Of a DNA stretch of 64,000 nucleotides, positions 1 to 9,780 are shown in pieces (positions within the stretch are counted from its first letter, which is position 1; each line of letters begins with the position of its first letter). A program made the translations under genes and the position numbers. Origin of the DNA: Apus apus (taxonomy: Eukaryota; Chordata; Aves; Apodiformes; Apodidae); assembly GCF_020740795.1 (NCBI RefSeq), contig NC_067294.1, forward strand, positions 1,612,001 through 1,676,000. The letters run 5' to 3'. Under the pieces are notes generated by a model. The model did not search any database and was not told the origin of the DNA. It worked only from the letters and a program-made list of their open reading frames with translations.

Positions 1-1282
1 TCCTTTTCCCTGACTGGCAAATCTGCTTCTGTCCTGTCCAGCAGTTGCTGGGCTGCCCCATGGTGCTGGTGCCAGCGACAACCCAGGTCACCTGCAGCTT
101 CCAAGGGGATTTTCAGCCAAGCCAGTGTTGCCCCTCCCAGCTTGCCTCCAGTGAGCATCTCCTGGTGCTGAGCACACCTGCATCCCCCAGCGAGGGCCCC
201 ACGCTGCCCAGCTCCACAGCTGCAGACAAGGATCAGCTGCTGGGATGGAGGGAGCAGTGCCAAGGGTGATGGCAATGCCAAGGGACCTCCCTGCTGATGG
301 CCTGACCCATCGCTGTGCTGACTCGTGGCTGCCTGGGGACTTGATGCCATGTCCCCTCTGTACCACTTATTTCATGCCATACTTCTCTGCTCTATTTTTC
401 CTCCCTGTTAAAGCCTCACAGGGGTGGGAAAGAACAGCATTAACTGCTGGAGTATGGCTTTAATTTAGACTAGCTCACGTTACGACCTACACATCATCAT
501 TTAGACACCACTGGTTTCAAATCTGACCTAAATGCAAGAGCTGTATTTAAAAGATGCATGTACACAAATCCCAGCTCCCCCCCAGTGCCTGCATCAGCCA
601 CCCCAGCAATTCAGCCCGGCAGTTGCCTCTCCTGAAAAACCTCACTAGTGGGAGACTCTGCAAGGTCCCCCCCAACCCCCCTTCCCCACGGGGTCCCTGG
701 GCAGTGGCTGCAGCCATGCAGCCTCTGGCTCTTTCTTCCTACAGCCCCTGTAGAAAACAAAATTAATCTTGGCCTCTAAAATTAGGGACTTTATTGCTAA
801 CCTGGCCACTGAGATCAGTGACTTGATGGCTGGCAGGGCCTGACCACCCAGCTCCTCCACCCCAGTCCCCCTGTGCTGTGCCTGGAAAGGCTGGTTTGCT
901 CCAGGGTTTTCACCCAGGTATGCACCAGCCCCTCTGCACGTGGGGAGAGGCAGGGAGACACCCAAATGCCTTCTCTGCCTCAGACCTGCTGCCTCTGATA
1001 ACAAACCCTGAACACTTCATGGAACTTCTTCTCTGAAGAGGAGGGCAATGGATGTTAATTCAGAGGCCTCCTGCTCTTGCCTTTTTCTCTAAACCTGTAG
1101 GAAGTATAGGCTTGAAGTATCCAAGAGCAAAAATAAATACATAAATAAATAATCATACTGGCCTAAATTAGGAATTGTACCAGTGAGGATTTACTGCTAA
1201 TGAAATAATGCAGGTTCAGAGGAGTGGGGAAAAATAAAACTACATTAAGCAAGTATTTAATCAAATGCAGACATATTCATAC
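1..1282 (-). other. SLC22A4 intron 3, partial
   Basis: This stretch lies downstream of the exon 3 donor. I found no translation matching OCTN exon 4 on the minus strand. An A-rich simple stretch occurs near 1128-1153 (aaataaat-type units). Nothing else is recognisable. Confidence 0.7.
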
Positions 1283-1609
1283 CCAGTATGAAGGCCACCA
1301 CGTAGTTAGATATCTGTCCCATCCCCACTATGAGAAAGAGCACTGTGAACATCTCCCAGCTGGTGGAGAAGATCTGCAGGAAGCTGAAGCCAGTCTGCAC
1401 AGCCATCGTCAAGAAAAGGATATTCTTCCTGCCAAACCTTTTGCAAAAGATAAAAGATTATTATTGAAACTGCATGTATTTATGGGGTGGGGCTGTGTAA
1501 GAGAACACGAGGAAGCACAGCTCTCCAACCTCAAGTGACACAGCTTAGCACAACGTCAAGTCTGGTTCATGTTAAAGAATTTTGTTTATTGTTTTGATAA
1601 GCATTAAAA

Positions 1610-1651
<42 letters not shown>

Positions 1652-4600
1652 ATTTCCAAGGCCTGGGGAATAAACCAAGAAGAAAAATTAAAAGCAGAAA
1701 CTTCAGAGAGACTCTAGACAGGGTCTCAGGAGACTAGAGAACAGTACATAAGTGAGAGACACATGAAGGCTGCAAGACACACAGCTGGAAGTTAGGAAGT
1801 GATGGCTTTTAGGCTACTGGCATCTATATACTGCAACATCATGACACTTCAAATGCGTTAAATACGTTTATCAACTGGTTTCAGTCTCTCATCTGCTTCT
1901 CAGCATTAGAAATATGTTGCTTTTGCTTCTGGAAAGGTAGGAGCAAACTGACAGAGGGCTGTGCCAGCCGGGGCCAGGCTGCATGGCTCTGGGGAGAAGC
2001 TTCTGCAGCAGCACAGGGGCCATGGCTCAGGTACAGGCTCAGAACCCCGTTCCTGACAAACCATTCCCAAGACAATGGAATGAACAGCTGGTGCCAGCAG
2101 GCGCCGGGCTCGGGGCAGGCTGCCCAGGGCACGCCGGCGTCTGCAGATGCTGCCCCAGGGCACATGGCACCGGTGGGATTTAGGGATTATCTCGTCTCCC
2201 TTCCCAACAGTAACGCTGACTGACTTCTGCACCGGGGGCAGGAGTCAGGAGATTAAATTCCGATCACATGGAATTTGAAAAGCTGGAGGCTTTAGGATTA
2301 AGGCTCCTCTGGCTAAGGAGAGCTGAAGCTCTGAGGAATTCCTCACTGCCAGGCAGCAATCAAAGTGGTATTTGAGACCCCATGGAAAAAGGCTGAGGGG
2401 TGTATGGAGAGGGAAGCAGAGACTCACAGAAAGAAAACACATTCTGCATTTGACACTTTTAAGGTCAGAACTTCAATACTGCAGAGATAACTCTCAAGTG
2501 CCTGTAAAGCTTTCTTGCTGTTTTGCCTCCACTCAGATGGGATGCCATGATTGCTACCCACTCCCTGGGGATCTGTGTCCTTGCTTACTTTATTTCCAGC
2601 AAACCACCTCTTCTATGCAGAGCTTCCATTCAAATGATCAGTTCCTATCTATCCTGTCCAAAAATGGACTTGCAGTTAACATCTGACTGAGATCTTTTGG
2701 AATACTGAGATGACTGGATAATGAAACAAAGGCGGCTGTGAGGTGAAAACCACCACAGCAACCTGCAAAGCAGCTGCATGGGGAGAACAGCCCCGAGTCT
2801 CCTGAAGCCCCCAGGAGGCAGTAATTCTGCACCCGTGGTAGATGAAGGTTGGGGTTTCTGAGGAAGCCAGGCCAGTTACCTCACGTTGACCCAAACTCGG
2901 GGACATTTAACATGCTTCCACCTCTTGGGAACACCCGCACCAGCCGCGACTGCCCGGCTCTGCCCAGCGCTGTTACCTGTCTGAGAGCTGCCCCGAGATG
3001 AAGGAGCCAATGAGGACCCCCACGAAGAAGAGGGAGGTGGTCAACGGGGCTTTCCAGTCGTCCTCACACACCAGGTTCCACTGCAAGAGAAGGGCCTGTG
3101 TTCAGCCTCAGCACCAAGCCCTGGCCGGGCACTGGGGCTCACGGCTGCAGACACTGATTTCCCCACAGCCCCTTTCCACCCGTCGCTGGCATGGGCACTG
3201 TTTCCACAGCAAAGGTCTCTGCTGGGAAGCTCTGCTTCCAGCATACTAAAAAAAGAGGGAAAGCAGCTTGCTTCTCCAGGCAAGCCCCAAGAGGCCAGAG
3301 CCCCCCAGCAGGACCCCATGGCCTCTGTGCAGGGGAACAGCAGCGATGCCAAACCCGAGGGGCTGTCAGTGTGTGCAGCCCGGGGGCTGCCCTGGCCCCA
3401 GCTCCAGCATGAGCCCCCCACCCTGCACACATCAGGCCCCCCAACACTCCCAACCTGGCTCCCCACAGCCCAAGGTGCCCTCCCCAGAACAGCAGAGAGA
3501 GGGAGCAGGGTGAAGGAAGGGCTGCCCCATCCCAGCGAGGGTCCCAGTTTATCTGACCTCTAAAACTGTTGCATTTCTATCACTTCTGGGTTTGACAAAA
3601 CATATGCAGGAAGATGCACAGAAAAAAAAATTAAAAAAATCTCTTTTCCCACACAGACGTGTCTCCAGATTTCTTTCCAGGCCCACAGGCTACAGGGCTG
3701 ACTCACTGCCCATCACTCAGCCTTGCCACCAGACCCAGCGGGGACTGGAGGCTTAGGACAGGAGCCAGCATGGAAACTTCCACCTAAAGCCACTCATAAC
3801 CCCAGATGAGGTTTAAAAAAAAATGATAAAAACAGCATAATGTGTCCTAGTCCACTGGAGTTACAGCTGAGCATGTTTCTGCCAGGGCTTGCTCCTGTCC
3901 TGGTGACTAATCCCCAGTTAAGGCATGCCTGCCAGGAGCACTTAAGGATAGACTTCAAACATGTCAATCTCAGATTAGATAATTCTACACAAAGGTAAGA
4001 TAATCAGACCACAGATCAAAGCACAATGTAATTTTCATAATTATCAGAGAGCAGGAACATCACCCATGCCAGTGCTCACCCTGTGCCCAGGGAATGAAGG
4101 GCTGAGACATCTGAGCAAGGGGTGGCTGAGCCCAGGCAGGGGCAGTGGGGCATAAACCTCCCCTCTGGGCTGCTCAGGCTCCTCAGCTCAGCTGCAGGCA
4201 GCAAAAAAAGAGCAACTCTTGCACTACAAAGAGACCCAGATGCCATCTGACAGCACCGTGAGTCTTGCCAACACCAAACCAAACCAGCCGGGCTTCATCC
4301 TGCTGCAGAGGAAGGAGCAGAGTCACCCCAAAGCAAGGGGGATGTGGTTCCATGCAGTTGACTCTGGACTGTAACTCAGGAAAGAGATGCAATCAGTGCC
4401 TGTTTTCAGGCAGAAGAAAGGTACAGTGCCCCAGGGGGGAGCTGGGTACCTCTGCCTAGCTTGCAAAGTAACACCAGCTGCCACCAGGACAAAAAGAGAC
4501 TGAGTTTAAAAACAGCTCATGCCTCTGCCTGGGCAAGTCAGAGTCTGTAACAGGGGACCATGGAGATCTGAGGACTGAAATGTGCTTCCAATACTGAAAT

Positions 4601-7600
4601 TCAATTAATAACAAAAAGAAACCTACAGCAGCCATTTCTGGAAGATATTTTTGTACAATATTTCCACACCCCTGCTTGGAAGGGAGAAGTGCCCAGGCAT
4701 GGGCTGGCCTGGGAATTCACCTGCATTTATCTTCACTGTCTTTGATAAGGTGGTCAGGGCGTGCAGGTCAGTAGGGCTCTCATATGCTCAAGAATGCTAG
4801 AAAAAAATAGATCTAGAGATCTGTTTCATATGTCAAAGAAAACTGAGATGTCTGTAAAGAAACCTGGTGGAAATCAAGCCCTCTCTTTAAAATGGGGCAG
4901 AATTGAGCATCAGGAAACACAGCATTAAAAGCAGGAGTTTCTTTGCACACAGCAAGCAGGGAAGGAGGAAAGGCCCAGAGGGGCAAGTCCTCCAGGTCCT
5001 CCTGCATCACCCCTTCCCTGAGAAAGCTGGTGACAAAGAAACTGGCAGAATTTGCAGCTGATACAGATGATCATTAACTATCAGGGTGCTAAGTACCCTG
5101 CTCTGGGGCTGCCAGCACCTGACCTGCTCCTGGACCTTCAGACTTCAGTCGCTCGAGGCTGAGGAGCAGGTTTATAAAATGCCTGCACGGTGCCAAAGGC
5201 TCTTTGGCTGCAAAAGAAACCCAGCTAAATAGTAACATGCCCACACAGCTGAGTTGCTTCCTGTTTCCTTGGTGCCAAATGCCCCCCACCTGGCCATTTA
5301 CTCTGCCTTATCTCATGCCATACTGCACAGACAGCAGAAATTCACTACACAGGGTCCAGTGTTTAAAAGCTGGGGGATGTGGTAAACAGCTGGCAGGAGC
5401 TGGCTGGAGAGGGGCTGCTGTGGGCAGGGACCTGCTGTACTTGACCAGGAAACACAGAAACGTAATGAAATCCACCCAGCTCCACGTATACATGAAGATG
5501 TTGAGTGAAAAAAATCATGCTGCCTCTTTTAGATTCAAGCCCTCAGCAGGCAGGACCTGGGCCATGATCTCTGCAGCCCTGCTCTACAGCTACACCCCAT
5601 CTTCCCCCCAAACACCAGCCCTCCCCCCCTCAAGGTGTTGGCTCTGACCCAGGCTCACACCTTCGTGCTGTACCATGACTGAGCACATGTCAACATGGTA
5701 AAATTATGCTCATACTGGAATTTACAGGGTTTTGGGTTATATTCCCTGGGTGCTGACTCCTCACAAGCAAGGAAAAAAAAATGCAATTTAACTTGCCCTG
5801 TTCCCCAGAGGCTCTATCCATCACTGGATGGATCCCCACAGCATGGGCACCAGAGCTGCAGCCCAGCCACAGCTCAACTACCTACAGCTACAGCTTCCAA
5901 ACCCTCTGTGCTGGACTAATTATTCATTAACCAGAAAATAGGTAATTGTAAGCATAGTGGAGAGCAAAGTTCTTGTAAGCTTCCAAGCAAGTGATTTGAA
6001 CACTAGGAGTAAGAGCTGCTGGAGAAGAACACTGTTAAATCCCTTTATTACCATCAAATCCCTCCAGCCCTCTGCCGTGAGCTACTGGAAGAGCCAATTC
6101 TGCCAGGTACTGCTGCTGGGAACTCTATGGATCGTAGAGGAGTGTTAAAAACTGAACCTGCTGGAGAAAGTGCCTCGACTGCCTGAAGCGACCCCACCAC
6201 CTGCATCTCCATCAGAAAGCGCTAATTAACCATCCTGAGGATCAGCCCCTTCACATCAGAGAAGTAAACAGTAACAGAGCCCTGTGTAACGTCCCAGGCT
6301 GTAAACTGGTGAGAAGCTGACCTTGTTTCTAAGAGTGCAGATGAACAGCTGATGAGATATTAAAAAAAATCTTCATGGGTTGCACCTGTTAAGGGAACAG
6401 AAAAACCCTTAAAACACCTTGAAACTACAGCAATCCATGTCCAGCCTCTCACCTCTGACAGTCCCAAAAGCTCAAGGGAATTAACTGGATGCTCATGCCC
6501 TGCTGCAAAGAGCAAAACTGATGTTTGTGCCCAAAGCTCTAGTTAATGTCAGAGCTGAGCATCATCATGTGGAATTAAACCAGAAGTAGGTTAATTTCCA
6601 GGCAAAAAAAAAAAAACCCAAAACAAACCCAATGTAAAAAAAATACATATGTTAATATCTCTGGTGCTTAATCATGAACTATCAAGTTTTGCTCCTCAAA
6701 TTGAGTTATTCAATCAAAGAGGTTTTTTCACAGAGCTTTCCTGATGGCGTGTCCTGGCTTGTCTTCCCTAACACAGAAAATCTGGGCATAAAAGGATCAT
6801 CACAAGTTTAACTGAAATGCCTCTTCTCAGGGTTTCATCAGCGCCTGTTCTTCTTATTTTAAAACCAAATTCTAGAATTTTTTCCAAATGTCTGTGACAA
6901 TTTTAAAACAAAACAAGTGTCCTTGTTTTCCATCTGGTTTCCAGATGGGAACCAGGCGCTTGGTTTCCATCTCTGAACATGCTGTTGCCTCTCTGGGGTG
7001 ACCCAGGCCCCATGACAAACCCCTCCGAGCCTGGCAGGGGAGGCTCTTCTTTTGGCTTCCATCACAGGGTGTTTGCTGCTCGTTGGGAAAGAAGAGCTTT
7101 TCTCCTCCTTCTGCTTCATCTCCTGTCTCCCTCAGAGCAACTAACTCCAAACCACGGATGAGGAGTTGATGTGGGTGTTTCCCAAGCACCCTCCACCTTG
7201 ATTTGGTGTTGTGAGGGACCCCTGAGGACCCGACACGGCTGCCAGCACAAATGGCACACACATATGGGTGTCACACATGCCAGCACAGGCACGTGAGAGG
7301 CAGCTGGCACCCCCTGCCACATCCTGCCTCCCCTCATCCGCAGCCTTTCCCAGCCTGCCCCCTCCTCACACACCCTGGCACAGCCCCCCCGCCGTGCCCT
7401 TGTGTCCCTGGGGCACAGACCCAGACCCTGTCCCCGCGTCACAGACCCAAAGCCACGTGCCTCTAGGTCAGGACCTTCCCTGGCTGTGCCCCCGTGCAGC
7501 ATATTTTGGTGGTGGCTGTTGCTGCCGAGTCACGAGGACTCGAGAGCAGGGCCAGACACCCACTCCCTGCCGCGCTGCACACCCCGAGCCGGCGGGTGTC

Positions 7601-9082
7601 CCTCGGCCCCCCGGGACACGCTGCTTGGCCCAAGGACCGCGGTGCCCACCACCTGCCAAATCTAGAGGCTGCTGGCCCGAGGACGGACCCGGTGCTCCTT
7701 CACCCCTCTACCACAAAGGAGCAGCAGACCCCGCGCTGCTCCAGGGAAATCGGGTTTTCCTGCCCTCCCGGAGCTCCGCGCTCCCCACCGGGGCAGCCAG
7801 GCGGGCAGAGCCCATCCCTGCCACGGCACGGCCAGGAACCCCAAACAGGTGCTTACATGACCTGTCACCATCGACGTTCCCGCAAGACAGCCTGTACAAG
7901 TGATGCCCCTGTGCAGCCCCAAAAGCCGAGCTGAGAGCCTGGCTGCAGCCAGCACCCCGGCTGGCACAGGAGCCCCCCGCAGCCCCCCGGCATCCCGCAG
8001 CCACGGGCAGCTCCCACCGCACCTGCCTCGCCTGGCTCAGTGCTGAAGGCCACCAAAGACACAAGGAACAGCAAGGAACCACCACTGCCCTGGACCCACC
8101 CAGGCTGTTTGTGCATTTACCAGAAAGTGCCGATGTCCCCACCCCAGCGAGGCTGGGAACGCGTGATCCCACCCGCTGGAAAAGCGCGATCCCACCCGCT
8201 GGAAAAGCGCACCGCCGCGCTCAGCGCGCCCGCGGGAGGCAACTACCGGGCTTCTATTTTCAGCTATTGCCTCCGCCTCCACAGAAAAGCCCTCTCCAAA
8301 TAAAACAAGCTGAAGCTTCAATGGAAGACACGGCTGAGATAGATCTCCTCCCGGAGCTGTTCACCCCAAGCACCCATCCCTTTCCTCGCACCATCGTGCC
8401 CACCCAGACCCTTTCGCACAGGCACTTCACCTGCTGGCTGCCGCTCCCTGTTCACCCCCTCCCAAAGCAGAGGGAACCCTTCCCAAAGCAGAAGGACCCC
8501 CAAGGCAGAATAACCACCCCCCAAGGCAGAGGGAACCCCCTCCAAGGCTGAAAGACCCAACCCCTCCCCAAGGCAGAAGGCTTCCCAAGGCAGAGGGACC
8601 CCCGAAAGCGCCGGCACAGCCCGTCCAGGCACAGCCTCTCCCGGTGGGCACGGGCGAGGGTGGGTGGGGGGATCCCCGCGGCCGCGCACCTCGGTGACGA
8701 TGGTGGAGCGGTAGACATCGCGGCTGTACTCCCAGCCGTCCAGGCAGGGCTCCTGCTCCAGCGAGCGCAGCTCCACATCGGAGCCGGGCCGCAGCCCCAG
8801 CGCCGAGAAGTTGGCGATGGCGGCCAGGCGGTAGCGGCGGCAGCGGCTCGGCGCCTCCTGCCCGCCCCGCAGCTCCAGCGGGATGCTGGCGTTCCGCCAC
8901 TCGCCGCTCAGGTTGGCCCCGCGGGGCACGGCGCACCGGTGCTCGGGGGTGCCGGCCAGGAAGACGGCCGACATGCCGTTGAAGCCGTTGGGGACGATGC
9001 TGGCGCTGAGGAGGAAGAAGACGAGGCGCTGGAAGCGGCCCCACTCGCCCAGGAAAGCGGTGGCCGCATCGTAGTCGCGCAT
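1..9082 (-). CDS. SLC22A4: SLC22A4 (OCTN1) organic cation/zwitterion transporter, 5' part (coding exons 1-3)
   Basis: This is the 5' part of a major-facilitator-superfamily transporter of the SLC22 OCTN group, a plasma-membrane carrier of organic cations and zwitterions; mammalian OCTN1 is best known for ergothioneine. The coding segments are complement(8690..9082), (2977..3080) and (1283..1437), of 393, 104 and 155 bp. As I recall, human OCTN1/2 have the same exon lengths. All junctions are GT/AG and keep phase, giving 217 residues plus the first base of codon 218. Visible features are a first membrane segment at about residues 21-43, a large extracellular loop with N-glycosylation sequons at N57, N64 and N91 and cysteines 50, 81 and 113, a second membrane segment at about 144-163, and the MFS loop signature SGQLSDRFGRKN across the exon 2/3 junction. 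I favour SLC22A4 over SLC22A5 because of the exon 1 stretch [19 protein letters not shown], the exon 3 stretch SWEMFTVLF, and its position next to PDLIM4. Exon 4 onward is missing only because the window ends. Confidence 0.93.
1283..1437 (-). CDS. SLC22A4: SLC22A4 coding exon 3 (residues 166-217)
   Basis: The acceptor TTTTGCAAAAG is followed by 155 bp that complete R166 and then read [10 protein letters not shown] through to NYVVAFIL, ending in a single G before the donor GTATGA. It covers the MFS loop 2-3 signature (FGRK), membrane segment 3 and the start of segment 4. The variant SWEMFTVLF matches OCTN1 better than OCTN2. The family's nucleotide-binding-like motif GTEILGKS would start with the next exon, outside the window. 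Confidence 0.93.
1438..2976 (-). other. SLC22A4 intron 2
   Basis: The boundaries follow from the exon 2 donor and the exon 3 acceptor. The intron contains a (TA)n microsatellite at about 1614-1646 and no other recognisable element. Confidence 0.85.
1614..1646. repeat. (TA)n microsatellite
   Basis: This is an uninterrupted AT dinucleotide run of about 33 bp, followed by an A-run, within SLC22A4 intron 2. Its length is probably polymorphic. Confidence 0.95.
2977..3080 (-). CDS. SLC22A4: SLC22A4 coding exon 2 (residues 132-166)
   Basis: The acceptor CTCTTGCAG precedes a 104-bp exon that begins [20 protein letters not shown] and ends SGQLSD plus the first two bases of an arginine codon; the donor is GTAACA. 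It encodes the end of the extracellular loop (with C136) and membrane segment 2. The split codon is completed by the G that opens exon 3. Confidence 0.95.
8165..8210. repeat. Exact 23-bp tandem duplication
   Basis: Two perfect adjacent copies occupy 8165-8187 and 8188-8210. The unit begins gatcccacccgctgg and ends aaaagcgc. It lies in SLC22A4 intron 1, about 480 bp inside the exon 1 donor. Confidence 0.95.
8455..8607. repeat. Degenerate minisatellite, unit about 20 bp
   Basis: The core 'cccaaggcaga(a/g)gg' or 'cccaaagcagagggaac' recurs about six or seven times with variable spacing. It lies in SLC22A4 intron 1, immediately inside the exon 1 donor region. Translated on the minus strand it gives runs such as SALGG and LCLG, which are repeat artefacts and not a gene. 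Confidence 0.8.
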
Positions 9083-9780
9083 GGCGCGGAACGGACCTTC
9101 CGCGGCTTCTGCGCGCACCGCGGAGGCTCCGCACGGCGGCTCCGCCCCTCGCCTCCCCCAAACCCGGCCCGGCCCCCTGCGGAGGCGGCGCGGGGAGTCC
9201 CGGGGGGTGGGATGCCACCCCCGGGGCGGGGGGATGGGATGCTGCCCGGTGGGGATGGATGCTGCCCCGGGGAGGAGGAAGGGAGGGAGGGAGGATGCTG
9301 CCCCGGGGTGGGAATGCTGCCCCCGGGGGCACCGCATTCCCAACACCCTCTCTCGGCTCCGCAGCTTTTCCCCTTTTAAGCACAGACGGTACCAGTCGCT
9401 GCCGGCTCGGGGCTGTGCCGGTACCAGTATCAGCTGCTGCCGGGTAAGCAACCGGCGCCCGGTGGGGTGGTCTGGGAGCAGGGAGGGGGCCCCGCCGCCC
9501 CCAGCCCGCCCTAGAGCTTGGATGCAGCCCCTTCGCAGCCCACGCCAGGTTCCCCCCCGTAATGCTGCTGCAAGGTGGACGAATGCCGTTGCACAACGCA
9601 AGAGCTGGGCACACCCGAGAGTCGCGATAATCGTTAATAGATCGGAAACTGGAACCGTTATCGATCAAGCCTTCGGCTGGGCTTGCGGCCGGGGTCCCGG
9701 CGGGAGCAGGGCTGGGGGCAGCGGCAGCCGGGGGGTCTGCCCGCCGGAAACGTGGACAGAGCTGGAGACGGGGGAATGGG
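8640..9780. promoter_or_regulatory. CpG island spanning SLC22A4 exon 1 and its promoter
   Basis: CpG density is high across exon 1 and upstream. A GC box (ggggcgggg, Sp1-type) lies at about 9223-9231, roughly 140 bp upstream of the ATG, and purine-rich (ggga) runs lie at about 9278-9296. No TATA box stands out. The transcription start cannot be placed from sequence alone, so the 5' UTR is somewhere within about 9083-9300. This architecture suits a TATA-less, broadly expressed promoter (inference). Confidence 0.65.
8690..9082 (-). CDS. SLC22A4: SLC22A4 coding exon 1 (residues 1-131)
   Basis: The ATG is at 9082-9080 and begins [20 protein letters not shown], the near-invariant OCTN start. The frame is open further upstream, but family alignment fixes this methionine. 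The exon ends in codon GAG (E131) at 8692-8690, followed by the donor GTGCGC. It encodes the cytoplasmic N-terminus, membrane segment 1 and most of the large extracellular loop, with three N-glycosylation sequons (N57, N64, N91) and C50, C81 and C113. The exon lies inside a CpG island. Confidence 0.95.

Larger units (their letters stand above)
3081..8689 (-). other. SLC22A4 intron 1
   Basis: This is a 5.6-kb first intron. The part nearest exon 1 (about 7.4-8.69 kb) is GC- and CpG-rich and holds an exact 23-bp tandem duplication (8165-8210) and a degenerate minisatellite (about 8455-8607). The remainder shows no coding exon, RNA gene or transposon that I can recognise. Confidence 0.8.

Noticed and set aside
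8427..9668. A second long minus-strand frame (413 codons) over SLC22A4 exon 1.
   Set aside because: It is a shifted-frame shadow of exon 1 plus the GC-rich flanks. The real frame is fixed by the OCTN residues and exon lengths.
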